Below, piece after piece: positions 1-8,347 of a DNA stretch of 49,849 nt (position 1 is its first letter; every line of letters begins with the position of its first letter). The stretch is from an uncultured Clostridia bacterium (GTDB lineage: Bacteria > Bacillota > Clostridia > Christensenellales > CAG-917): NCBI GenBank assembly GCA_947628855.1, contig CANRBM010000004.1:1-49849 (forward strand). The letters are read 5' to 3'. The position numbers and the translations under genes were made by a program. The notes beneath the pieces are model-generated. The model was not told the origin of the DNA, ran no database searches, and saw only the letters and a program-made list of their open reading frames with translations.

Positions 1-2087
1 TGTGTCCCGTGTGCGGGGAGCGCTTCTTTGCCCCGGGCGCGGAGGAGCTCGCCTTCAACTCGCAGGGCGCTTGCAAGCGCTGCGACGGTACGGGAGTCGT
101 GCGCATAGTTGACGAGTCTACCCTAGTCCCCGACGAAAACCTCTCCATAGACGAGGGCGCGGTCGCGCCGTGGCAGACGCTGATGTGGTCGCTCATGAAG
201 GACATAGCGCGCGCTATGGGCGTGAGGACGGACGTCCCTTTCAAGGAGCTGACCCCCGAGGAGCGCGACATAGTATTCCACGGCCCCGCCGTCAAAAAGA
301 ATATAATCTATCAAAACAAGACGAGCGGCGCGATGGGCGATATGGATTTCACCTATTTCAACGCCACCTACACCGTTGAAAACGCGCTGTCCAAGGTCAA
401 GGACGAAAAGGGCATGAAACGCGTGGAAAAATTCTTGCGCACGGACGTATGCCCTGACTGCGGCGGGACAAGGCTTTCGGGAGCCGCCCGCTCTCCAAAG
501 CTGAGAGGGCTGTCCCTCGCGGAAGTCTGCACTATGACGCTCACGGAGGCTATAGAGTGGGTGCGCGGCGTGCCCGACTCCCTGCCAGAGGAGATGCGCC
601 CCATGGCAAGGAGCATATGCGACTCCTTTGACGGCGCGGCAAAGCGGCTCATGGATCTGGGACTCGGCTATCTCACCCTCGACCGCGCCTCGTCCACGCT
701 GTCCACGGGAGAAAGGCAACGTATGCAGCTCGCCCGCGCCGTAAGAAATCGCACCACAGGTGTGCTTTACATCCTCGACGAGCCCTCGATCGGCTTGCAC
801 CCATCCAACCTCGAGGGACTCAAAGGCGTCATGGACGACCTCATCGCGGACGGAAATTCCGTCGTGCTCGTAGATCACGACGTAAACGTGCTCAGACACG
901 CCGACCACTTCATAGAGCTGGGTCCCTGCGCGGGCGCGGACGGCGGAGAGATAATCGCGCAAGGCAGCCTTTGCGACATCGAAAATTCTCCCGCCTCCAA
1001 ACTCGGCGGCTTCCTCTCGGGCGAAAAAGTCATAGAGACAGGCGAACATCCATCGTCCGAAGAAATGTTCGCATTTGGCAAAATCGAGCTTTTAACATCT
1101 CAGATCCACACTGTAAAACCCCTGTTTGCGTCAATTCCCAAAGGTAGGATGACCGCGGTGACCGGCGTTTCGGGCTCGGGCAAAACTACGCTCGTGCTCG
1201 AGAGCCTCATACCCGCGCTGGAGGCAAACATCAAGGGCGCGCCCCTTCCTCCGCATGTAAAAAGCGTACGCGCGGACGGCATTGCGCAAGTCAAACTCAT
1301 AGACTCCGCGCCCATAGGCATAAACGTCCGCTCTACCGTCGCGACATACGCGGACGTACACGACGAACTTCGCAAAGTCTTTGCAAAGACCGCGGACGCA
1401 AAAGAGAGAAAACTCAAGGACGGCGATTTTTCATACAATACGGGCAAACTGCGCTGTCCCACCTGCGACGGCACGGGCACGATAAGTCTGGACGTGCAAT
1501 TTTTGCCCGACGTGGACATCCCCTGCCCCGACTGCGGCGGCTCCCGCTACGGCAAAGAGGCAAGCCTCGTGAAACGGACGTCAAAGGACGGAGAGGCGCA
1601 CTCCCTGCCCGAACTCATGGATATGAGCGTGGACGAGGCGCTGAAAGCATGCGACGACCTGCCGCAGGTGAAGCGCAAACTCGGCGTATTGCACGACCTC
1701 GGCTTAGGCTATCTCACCCTCGGCGAGCAGACCCCCGCACTGTCCGGCGGAGAGGCGCAACGCCTCAAGCTCGCGAGCGAAATGGGCAAGGGACAGTCCG
1801 ATACGGTGTTCGTATTTGACGAGCCGACTATAGGGCTGCATCCCCTCGACGTAAAAGTGCTGCTGGGCGTTTTCAACTCTCTCATTCAAAATGGCGCGAC
1901 CGTCATCGTCATCGAGCACGACCTCGACGTCATCAAAAACGCAGACTACGTCATAGATATGGGCCCGGGCGGCGGCGAAGAAGGCGGTAAAATAGTCGCC
2001 ACGGGCACCCCCGCTGAGCTCGCAAACGCCCCCCAAAGCATAACGGGCAAATACCTCAAAGAACACATATCCGCGCGCAAAGAGTGA
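1..2087 (+). CDS. UvrA-like ABC ATPase (5' end outside window)
   Basis: The reading frame is open from base 3, so the start lies upstream; about 694 residues are visible. This is a UvrA-family twin ABC ATPase, a class that binds DNA in nucleotide excision repair or in UvrA-like drug self-protection. Seen in order: zinc module CPVCG...CKRCDGTG at the left edge, CPDCGGTRLS, first ABC signature LSTGERQR with Walker B YILDEPSIGLHP (around nt 700-800), second-half Walker A GVSGSGKTT (around nt 1165), zinc module CPTCDGTG...CPDCGGSRYG, and second signature ALSGGEAQR with FVFDEPTIGLHP. The first signature reads STGE rather than the canonical SGGE. The spacing is compact, closer to the shorter UvrA-like paralogues (UvrA2-like) than to housekeeping UvrA. 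No uvrB or uvrC is visible. Family assignment is firm; the paralogue type is inferred. Confidence 0.93.
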   Translation, partial: CPVCGERFFAPGAEELAFNSQGACKRCDGTGVVRIVDESTLVPDENLSIDEGAVAPWQTLMWSLMKDIARAMGVRTDVPFKELTPEERDIVFHGPAVKKNIIYQNKTSGAMGDMDFTYFNATYTVENALSKVKDEKGMKRVEKFLRTDVCPDCGGTRLSGAARSPKLRGLSLAEVCTMTLTEAIEWVRGVPDSLPEEMRPMARSICDSFDGAAKRLMDLGLGYLTLDRASSTLSTGERQRMQLARAVRNRTTGVLYILDEPSIGLHPSNLEGLKGVMDDLIADGNSVVLVDHDVNVLRHADHFIELGPCAGADGGEIIAQGSLCDIENSPASKLGGFLSGEKVIETGEHPSSEEMFAFGKIELLTSQIHTVKPLFASIPKGRMTAVTGVSGSGKTTLVLESLIPALEANIKGAPLPPHVKSVRADGIAQVKLIDSAPIGINVRSTVATYADVHDELRKVFAKTADAKERKLKDGDFSYNTGKLRCPTCDGTGTISLDVQFLPDVDIPCPDCGGSRYGKEASLVKRTSKDGEAHSLPELMDMSVDEALKACDDLPQVKRKLGVLHDLGLGYLTLGEQTPALSGGEAQRLKLASEMGKGQSDTVFVFDEPTIGLHPLDVKVLLGVFNSLIQNGATVIVIEHDLDVIKNADYVIDMGPGGGEEGGKIVATGTPAELANAPQSITGKYLKEHISARKE

Positions 2088-2155
2088 CCTGCGCCGTATT
2101 TGGTATAATTTAAAAATTGATATGGCGTCCCACACTCCGCGCAAGACATAAAATC

Positions 2156-2187
2156 AAAACAGCGAAAGACCCCGCACGCTGTGTTTT
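2156..2187 (+). terminator. Possible terminator after the UvrA-like gene
   Basis: AAAACAGCG pairs with CGCTGTGTTTT with one bulged G, about 70 nt beyond the stop codon. The 3' arm supplies the T run. It is short but well placed. Confidence 0.45.
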
Positions 2188-2382
2188 ATTGCTTGCATAA
2201 TATATTTTTCAAGCCTGAGCAATAGGAGAATGTATTCCCGCAATTTGGGCAACATCCAAACAAATTCGAACAAAAAAATCTGTCATAAAAATTTGCAATT
2301 TTATAAGCATAAGGTATAAAATCGATTCAGAGATATTGCGTTTTAGTATGGAATTTAATGAAACCAAAAAAAGGAGATAAAT

Positions 2383-2919
2383 ATGAGCATATTCGATGAG
2401 TTAATAAAGTTGGATGAAACGGGAAATATACGTTTTACAAGATGGATAGAATGGCGGCATCGCAGTATAGGCTTAATACATTGTTCTACATGTGTTGCCC
2501 TTGATAAGTGTTGGTTTTTGGATATGAAAAAGCCCAAACACCCTCAACATAACAATTGTCATTGCTATATGGTTCAAATACCTACGCCAAATTGTGACAA
2601 CACAAAAGCGGAATGTCCGTTGGATAAATTCACGGGATACATTTTTGCCGATAAATATTCATGGAATGGAAAGAGAAAATTGTATGAGACGTTAGGTTTT
2701 ACAATTGAAGATGCTACATACCTGAAAAAGGAGTATGAACATCAGGCACAGGCGGAATATTGCAAAGGTAATTATCAACTTGGTAAACTAGATTCAAGAG
2801 GACAAAGAATAAATATCGATATTAAATTTATGCGAAATAACAGGCAAATTGTTTTTACTTCCGGATGGATGGTTAGAGCAAAAGGTCTGATAACAAATAA
2901 TACTCCACTTGGAGATTAG
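2383..2919 (+). CDS. DUF6883-like protein with Cys/His motif, putative toxin
   Basis: 178 residues, preceded by a good RBS (AAAGGAGATAAAT). The middle part has a metal-ligand-like pattern HCSTC...HPQHNNCHC, reminiscent of the C-terminal motif of phage minor head (gp7/Mu F-like) proteins. The last 90 residues (DKFTGYIFADKYSWNGKRK ... FTSGWMVRAKG) resemble DUF6883, a small domain often found at the C-terminus of phage-head-like or polymorphic toxin proteins. The family match is from recall of its pattern, not from a search. It is followed 10 nt later by a DUF4926-like gene, a pairing I associate with toxin-immunity arrangements. The cassette is clearly more AT-rich than its neighbours, suggesting horizontal acquisition. 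Activity is unknown. Confidence 0.7.
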   Translation: MSIFDELIKLDETGNIRFTRWIEWRHRSIGLIHCSTCVALDKCWFLDMKKPKHPQHNNCHCYMVQIPTPNCDNTKAECPLDKFTGYIFADKYSWNGKRKLYETLGFTIEDATYLKKEYEHQAQAEYCKGNYQLGKLDSRGQRINIDIKFMRNNRQIVFTSGWMVRAKGLITNNTPLGD

Positions 2920-2929
2920 AAGGTGACAA

Positions 2930-3157
2930 ATGAAATATCTTGATTTGGTGGAACTGATCGTAGAAAAGCCGGCATATTTGAAAGCAGGAGTAAAACGTGG
3001 CGATTTTGGAGCTGTTATGTCAAAAGAAGCAATAGACGGCAAATGGCAGGTCGTATTCTCCGAGTTTTACACCGGCAAAGATATTGCGGATATTATGGTG
3101 TATGAAAACGATTTGAAGGTGCACGATTTTGTTCCTTTGGACAGATATCCAAAATAG
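2930..3157 (+). CDS. DUF4926-like small protein, putative immunity/antitoxin partner
   Basis: 75 residues with RBS AGAAGGTGA before the ATG. The sequence has the look of DUF4926: an N-terminal LDLVELIVEKP stretch, then KAGVKRGDFGAVM (compare the family's KKGDIGTVV), an alternating beta pattern WQVVFSEFYTG, and a short C-terminal strand ending VPLDRYP. DUF4926 proteins are small SH3-like beta proteins frequently encoded beside DUF6883-type proteins. The tight spacing (10 nt) and shared AT-rich composition suggest one transcript with the preceding gene. The immunity or antitoxin role is inferred from pairing only. Confidence 0.68.
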   Translation: MKYLDLVELIVEKPAYLKAGVKRGDFGAVMSKEAIDGKWQVVFSEFYTGKDIADIMVYENDLKVHDFVPLDRYPK

Positions 3158-3495
3158 CAATGCATGACGCAAACAATATGTGAAGCGGGGGTCTCCGCCG
3201 CTTCGCAGCCCATACGGGAGCGGTGGCGGCATAGCCGACAGCGGATGCAGCTCCCGCACGCAGAGCGAAAGCCTCTTCTGTTTGTTTATAAATGTATATC
3301 TAACGAGGTCAAACATATAGTTGCTTATCAAAAAAAAGTCGTGAGCGGAGCAACGATTGCGCAAACTGTACGACATAACAAGCGATTTTTTGCTCGGCTT
3401 GTCCGAAATTTGATACCTGTCGCGAGAAATCGCGCATTTTGGAGCGACGCGACGACCGTATGAGAAAACATAATTTTCAAAATTTTTTTGGAGCA
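3158..3495. other. Intergenic stretch with several hairpins
   Basis: No gene is supported here. GAAGCGG (3182-3188) pairs with CCGCTTC (3198-3204). CGGGAGC (3215-3221) pairs with GCTCCCG (3250-3256) around further GC-rich pairing, and AGAG...CTCT follows. The GC-rich block sits between AT-rich sequences. It could be an end structure for the preceding cassette or a structured RNA. Confidence 0.4.
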
Positions 3496-3524
3496 TTGAA
3501 CAAGCGCGCCGAAAGTGGTATCAT
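3496..3524 (+). promoter_or_regulatory. Promoter of choloylglycine hydrolase gene
   Basis: TTGAAC (3496-3501), 17 bp, TATCAT (3519-3524). Start codon about 40 bp downstream. The same TATCAT -10 is seen for the Mrp operon. Confidence 0.6.
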
Positions 3525-3565
3525 CATATTGCCGACATTCTCGGACAAAACTTTCGGAGGCGCAT

Positions 3566-4540
3566 ATGTGCACAGCGGCAACTTTTAAGACTAAGGACTT
3601 TTATTTCGGAAGAAATCTCGATTATGAATACTCCTACAACGAGACGGTGACGGTGACTCCGCGCAACTTCCCGTTCAAATTCCGCGCGGCGGGCGAGAGC
3701 GAGAGCCACCTCGCGATGATAGGCATGGCGTTTGTGCAGGACGGCTACCCGCTCTATTATGACGCGACGAACGAGGCGGGGCTGAGCATAGCGGGGCTGA
3801 ACTTCCCGAGGAATGCGTTTTATCCGCCAAAAGCCGAAAATATGACGAACGTCGCGCCTTTTGAGTTTATCCCCTACATCCTCTGCGACTGCAAAAGCGT
3901 GAAGGACGCGCGGAAAAAACTTGAAAATCTCAACATATACGACGAAAATTTCTCGCCCGCACTGCCCCACTCTCCCCTGCACTGGCTCATATCCGACAAG
4001 GACGAGAGTATAGTCGTCGAGCCTATGAAGGACGGGCTGAAGGTATACGACGATCCCGTGGGCATACTCACAAACAACCCCTCTTTTGATTTTCATATGA
4101 CAAATCTTGCGACCTATCTCAACGTCACGCGCGAGGAGCCCACAAGCCGTTTCGCGCAGGACTTCGCCCTCACGCCGTACAGCCGCGGCATGGGCGCGAT
4201 AGGCCTCCCCGGGGACTTGTCCTCCGCGTCGAGGTTTGTCAAAGCCGCCTTCACAAAGCTCAACTCCATATCGGGGGACGGCGAGGTCGAGAGCGTAAGC
4301 CAATTCTTCCACATCCTCGGCTCCGTAGAGCAGCAGATGGGATGCTGCAGAGTGGAAAAGGGCTTCGAGCATACGATCTACTCCTCTTGTTGCAACGCGA
4401 CGAAGGGCGTCTACTATTACACCACCTACAATAACTCCCGCATAGTCGGCGTGGATATGCGCCGCGAGGAGCCGGACTCCGCCGCCCTCGTCTCCTACCC
4501 CCTGCAAAAACAGACCGAGCTACTCATACAAAATGTGTGA
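3566..4540 (+). CDS. cbh: Choloylglycine hydrolase (bile salt hydrolase/penicillin V acylase family)
   Basis: 324 residues of the Ntn-hydrolase family that cleaves the amide bond of conjugated bile salts or penicillin V. The start at 3566 is chosen because it puts Cys at position 2, the obligatory N-terminal nucleophile after Met removal, and because CGGAGG sits 5 nt upstream; an earlier in-frame start would bury the cysteine. Family residues are in place: Cys2, Arg16 and Asp19 in FGRNLD, Asn in AGLNFP, Asn in LTNNPSFDF, and Arg in SASRFVKAAF. No signal peptide, so probably cytoplasmic. It has its own promoter. Bile salt hydrolases are a hallmark of gut bacteria, but substrate preference versus penicillin V cannot be settled here. 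Confidence 0.93.
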   Translation: MCTAATFKTKDFYFGRNLDYEYSYNETVTVTPRNFPFKFRAAGESESHLAMIGMAFVQDGYPLYYDATNEAGLSIAGLNFPRNAFYPPKAENMTNVAPFEFIPYILCDCKSVKDARKKLENLNIYDENFSPALPHSPLHWLISDKDESIVVEPMKDGLKVYDDPVGILTNNPSFDFHMTNLATYLNVTREEPTSRFAQDFALTPYSRGMGAIGLPGDLSSASRFVKAAFTKLNSISGDGEVESVSQFFHILGSVEQQMGCCRVEKGFEHTIYSSCCNATKGVYYYTTYNNSRIVGVDMRREEPDSAALVSYPLQKQTELLIQNV

Positions 4541-4703
4541 GATATAACGTGCGGCATATAGACTAAAGCATGAAAAGCGTGGGGACTCAGATAAGGCGGA
4601 CGGCGGGTAAGGGGCGCTCGGACGAAGATGATGATATAATTAGTTGCATATTATGTCCCTTTTGTTTTTGAGCGCGTTTTTTTAATATATTGAACTTGCG
4701 TAC
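4541..4703. other. Intergenic with a repeat fragment
   Basis: Bases around 4587-4620 (CTCAG, then AAGGCGGACGGCGGGTA, then GGGGCGCTCGGAC) match a copy near 49533-49568. This is a fragment of the genome's dispersed repeats. A 16-bp perfect palindrome, GCGGCGCCGGCGCCGC, lies just downstream at 4769-4784. No gene is seen. Confidence 0.5.
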
Positions 4704-4732
4704 TTGCAGGCGGGTGGCGCGCGTGGTAAAAT
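4704..4732 (+). promoter_or_regulatory. Promoter of the CDF transporter gene
   Basis: TTGCAG (4704-4709), 17 bp, TAAAAT (4727-4732). The GC palindrome at 4769-4784 falls in the leader and could be an operator or a stem-loop. Confidence 0.5.
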
Positions 4733-4831
4733 GTAAAGGATAAAAATTTTGCGCTATGTCCCGAAACGGCGGCGCCGGCGCCGCAACAAAATAAGCTACC
4801 CGTGAGGATATCGGGACGGGAGAGGGAGTCC

Positions 4832-5779
4832 ATGAGAGACAGAGTCAAAAAAGCGTTGCTGTTGCTCGCGCTGGGCATAACGGTCAATATCGCGCTTGCC
4901 TTCATAAAACTGTACGTGGGGCTTGCCTCGAACAGCCTTACCATCATGCTGGATTCCATAAACAGCTTTTTCGACATCATCACCTGTTTTGTCACGGTGT
5001 TGGCGTTTTGCGTGCTGCTGCGTTTCAAAAGCGAATCCGCTCCCTACGGGTATGGGCGGAGCGAGTATCTTGCGAGCTTTGTCGTCGCGGTCGTATCCTG
5101 CGTCGTGGGCGGGCTGTTTTTCATAAGATCCCTCAATAGAATGGCTATGCCCGAGCCCGTGTGGTTTGGCGTAGAGAGTTGCGTGCTCATCTCCGTGACT
5201 ATACCAATAAAGCTGGGCGTAGGACTTTTTTATCATTTTGCAAACAAAAAATTGCGCTCAAAGGCGCTTGACGCGATAGCTTTGGACAGCTATTTGGACA
5301 CGGCGATAACCTCCGCCACCCTCGTCTCATTTGTCATTTCGAGCAGAGTGGACTATGCCGTGGACGCGATAGTCGGCATGGTCCTAAGCGTCGTCATCAT
5401 AGTGTTCGCCGTGAAAATGGTCGTGGACAGCGTAAAGGCTGTGGTCTCGGGCGACGTGCCGAAGGACGCGGCGGAGCGCATAAAGGACGCGGCAAGCAAG
5501 CTCCCCTGCGTGGAGAGCGTGGACAGCGTGGTCATACACGATTACGGCTACGGCGAGAAGATAGCCTCCGTATGCGTCAAAGTGAAACGCGGCGTTTCCA
5601 TGGAGGACTTCGACGCGCAACGGCAGGAGCTCTTTCAAACCGTCGTGGCGGATCTCAATGAGGAGTATGCGCCCGAGATACAGCTCGTCCCTAAACTTTC
5701 GCAAGAGGAAAACGCGCCCCCATATGACCAAAACGCCGCCTGTGAACAGGACGAAACAACCGAAACCGACGCCGAATGA
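4832..5779 (+). CDS. Cation diffusion facilitator, probably manganese efflux type
   Basis: 315 residues; the start at 4832 has an AGGGAG RBS, better than the GTG 30 nt upstream. Six hydrophobic segments are followed by a cytoplasmic domain (VESVDSVVIHDYG...), the normal CDF plan. The transport-site quartet reads Asn44/Asp48 in TM2 (DSINSFFD) and Asp152/Asp156 in TM5 (LDSYLD), not the His/Asp set of zinc CDFs. An Asn-Asp/Asp-Asp site is characteristic of MntE-like manganese exporters, so Mn2+ (perhaps also Fe2+) efflux is inferred. It acts at the cytoplasmic membrane as a proton antiporter. The acidic tail of about 30 residues is variable and probably disordered. Confidence 0.9.
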   Translation: MRDRVKKALLLLALGITVNIALAFIKLYVGLASNSLTIMLDSINSFFDIITCFVTVLAFCVLLRFKSESAPYGYGRSEYLASFVVAVVSCVVGGLFFIRSLNRMAMPEPVWFGVESCVLISVTIPIKLGVGLFYHFANKKLRSKALDAIALDSYLDTAITSATLVSFVISSRVDYAVDAIVGMVLSVVIIVFAVKMVVDSVKAVVSGDVPKDAAERIKDAASKLPCVESVDSVVIHDYGYGEKIASVCVKVKRGVSMEDFDAQRQELFQTVVADLNEEYAPEIQLVPKLSQEENAPPYDQNAACEQDETTETDAE

Positions 5780-6130
5780 GAAACGACAAGAGGCGTGTAT
5801 AAGCACGCTCGGGCAGAGGGTCACTGATATATAACGTAATGCCGGATAGAGGCGCTCGGGTCCCCAAAATAATTATGAAGTGATTTTTTGGGGTGAGTAC
5901 AAGGGGTGCGCTAAATTCAGTGACCCCCACCATCGCGCGATAGCGCGGAGCCTCCCCCTATATAGATGTTTGTCATCTACACCTATGTTGCAGAAGGGAG
6001 ATGCCAACGCTCGGACTAGGGGATTCCTCACTTTACCCCACAAAAACACTGCGTATTTTTGCGGGGACCCCATTATGCTCGGAATGACAGCGCGGACGAC
6101 GCCGACGCGGCAAATTTTAATGAGGCGAAT
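5780..6130. repeat. Intergenic repeat cluster with two palindromic elements
   Basis: No gene. Contains palindromic elements at 5858-5895 (GGTCCCCAAAAT...ATTTTTTGGGGTGA) and 6034-6071 (TACCCCACAAAAA...TTTTTGCGGGGACCCC). Also a CGCGATAGCGCG hairpin followed by AGCCTCCCCCTATA, a motif that recurs at 19791-19803, and a GGATTCCTCA/GGAATGACAG fragment of a dispersed repeat. The short ORFs here are by-products of the repeats. Confidence 0.7.
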
Positions 6131-6133
6131 ATA

Positions 6134-6162
6134 TTGACTGTAAATAATTATGATGTTAAAAT
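6134..6162 (+). promoter_or_regulatory. Promoter of the AAA+/YbjN-like operon
   Basis: TTGACT (6134-6139), 17 bp, TAAAAT (6157-6162); the leader would be about 70 nt. Confidence 0.65.
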
Positions 6163-6242
6163 CTTTTTATAGGCTTTAATATGTTTTATAAGCATATATT
6201 GGGCTTTGGAACGACAAAAAGATCAAAAAAGGAAGAACGCAT

Positions 6243-8324
6243 ATGAGATTCAAGATCAATGTCGAGCTCGATCCGGAGTGGGTGCTCTCTCATCGTGACG
6301 ACCCCGTTTTGCCCGTCGCGACGCTAATAAACGAGTTTGACAAACATTTTAGGTGCATCATCGACGACAGCGGACCGAGCGAACTTTTGTTCACTGTGGA
6401 ATCCGACAGAGGATTTGAATTTGTCCGCAACAGGATATACGAAATATTCTCATCGATATACGGCGCGCCCGCTCCAAGCGTGATGCGCGTCTCTTTGGCG
6501 GAAAACACTCCGTCTTTCGAGATGGGCGGCGCGACGACATCCACATCGAGCGGCGAAAGGAATGCCGAGGAGTCGGGAGCGACGTCCGCAGACTTCCTTG
6601 ACAGGCTGTGCCGCCGTACGGCGGGCGGAGATACTGCCACGAACGGCCGACCGACTTCTGGGAACGCTGCCGCCCGACCCAAAGGCGGGGACGCAACGAA
6701 TAATATACTTGCCGAGATACAGTCCCTCGTCGGCGCGGAAGAATTTGTCGAGCTTGCAAAGGAACTTGTCAAAATAGCGCCCGAGATAAAGGAGAGAGGG
6801 CTCGAGCGCCTCGTCCTGTCGAGGTGCTACTTGTTTGCGATAAGCGACGGATGCGGTTTTTCAACGGCGGCTTCCCTGCTCGCAAAATTGTACGGGGCGC
6901 TCGGTTTCGCCTGCTATGAGAGCGTGAACGAGATAATTTTGCCCCCATTCACGGACAATATGGATAAGTTGAGACCCGTATTCGCCGCGATAGAGTCTCC
7001 CTCTTCCGACGTCTACCGCACCGTGATATCGCTTGACATAAGCGAGTGGATGAACAAAACTACAAACGTAAATTTCCGAGCCATACTCAAGGCGATAGAG
7101 GCAAACAAGGATCATCTCGTAGTGCTCTTCCGCATACCCTACGTCGAAAAGGAGCTCGTGAGCGGCATAAGCAGGACTTTGAACGATATGATGACAACAA
7201 AGCTCGTCAGCTTCCCTCCCGCCACGCGCGAGCAAATACTTGACTTCGCCAAAAAAGAGCTGGGCGACAAGGGCTTTACGGTGCAAAGCGCCGCGCTCGA
7301 ACAGATCTGGAACAGGCTCAACGAGGAGAAGAGCGACGGCAGATTCTATGGCATCAAGACTGTCAAAAAGGTGCTGGACGAGCTTGTCTATGACAAGATA
7401 GCGAACAGCCACGGCAAATGCGGCAGCGTCATATCGGGCAAGGACGCTTCCGATCTTTTGAAAATGGAAAATCCCGACAAACGCACGGCGCAACAGATGC
7501 TCGACGCTCTTATCGGCAACGAGACTCTAAAAGACCAGCTCAACGCCATAGTCGCGCAGATAAAGCTTGCAAAGCTCTCAGAAGAGGAGACTCCCTGCAT
7601 ACATATGCGCTTCGTCGGCAATCCCGGCACGGGCAAGACTACGGTCGCGAGGATAGTGGGCAAGATGCTAAAGGAGGAAGGCATTCTGCGCATAGGCGGA
7701 TTCTTCGAGGTGAGCGGCAGGGATTTCTGCGGCAGATACATTGGCGAGACAGCACCCAAGACTGCAAGCATATGTAGGGACGCCTACGGCTCCGTCCTGT
7801 TTATCGACGAGGCATATTCCCTCTATCGCAGCAGCGACGAGGATTCGAGAGATTTCGGAAGAGAGGCTCTCGATACGCTCATCGCCGAGATGGAGAACCA
7901 CCGCGACGACTTTGTCGTGATAATGGCGGGATATACGGACGAGATGGACAAGCTCATGCAGGGCAACCGCGGACTCAAGAGCAGAATGCCCTACACTATC
8001 GAATTCCCCAACTTCACGCGCGAACAGCTGTTTGAGATATTCCGCTCCCTGCTTGCGACGCACAAGTATGAAGAACAGCTTGTTGACGTCGCGAAAAAGT
8101 ACTTCGACGAGCTCCCCGAGGACCTCATCACCTCAAAGGAATTCAGCAACGGTCGCTTTGTCCGTAACCTCTACGAGAGGACGTGGGCAAAGGCGGCGCT
8201 GAGATGCCAACTCGCGGGACTTAAGACCGTTACCCTGTCCTGCAAGGACTTCGAGCTCGCTTCCGCCGACAAGGACTTCGCTCTCGACGGCGGCAAGAAA
8301 AAGGCGAGACTCGGATTTTATTGA
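6243..8324 (+). CDS. AAA+ ATPase of the CbbX/SpoVK type with a degenerate first module
   Basis: 693 residues. Residues about 455-690 form a canonical AAA+ domain: Walker A GNPGTGKTT (about 459), GRYIGE pore-loop-like segment, Walker B SVLFIDEAY (about 519), sensor VVIMAGY, and arginine-finger region GLKSRMP. This pattern is typical of CbbX/SpoVK/EccA-like remodelling ATPases. Residues about 185-400 look like a second AAA-type fold (FRIPYVEKELVSGI, wing and lid) but lack a clear Walker A, so probably non-catalytic. The first 80 residues are unfamiliar, followed by a low-complexity linker (about 95-155). It is followed by two paralogous YbjN-like genes on the same transcript, suggesting an ATPase with dedicated small partners. 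The target is unknown; SpoVK and EccA are only distant guides. Confidence 0.85.
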   Translation: MRFKINVELDPEWVLSHRDDPVLPVATLINEFDKHFRCIIDDSGPSELLFTVESDRGFEFVRNRIYEIFSSIYGAPAPSVMRVSLAENTPSFEMGGATTSTSSGERNAEESGATSADFLDRLCRRTAGGDTATNGRPTSGNAAARPKGGDATNNILAEIQSLVGAEEFVELAKELVKIAPEIKERGLERLVLSRCYLFAISDGCGFSTAASLLAKLYGALGFACYESVNEIILPPFTDNMDKLRPVFAAIESPSSDVYRTVISLDISEWMNKTTNVNFRAILKAIEANKDHLVVLFRIPYVEKELVSGISRTLNDMMTTKLVSFPPATREQILDFAKKELGDKGFTVQSAALEQIWNRLNEEKSDGRFYGIKTVKKVLDELVYDKIANSHGKCGSVISGKDASDLLKMENPDKRTAQQMLDALIGNETLKDQLNAIVAQIKLAKLSEEETPCIHMRFVGNPGTGKTTVARIVGKMLKEEGILRIGGFFEVSGRDFCGRYIGETAPKTASICRDAYGSVLFIDEAYSLYRSSDEDSRDFGREALDTLIAEMENHRDDFVVIMAGYTDEMDKLMQGNRGLKSRMPYTIEFPNFTREQLFEIFRSLLATHKYEEQLVDVAKKYFDELPEDLITSKEFSNGRFVRNLYERTWAKAALRCQLAGLKTVTLSCKDFELASADKDFALDGGKKKARLGFY

Positions 8325-8347
8325 TATCAAATATAAAGGAGAATATT

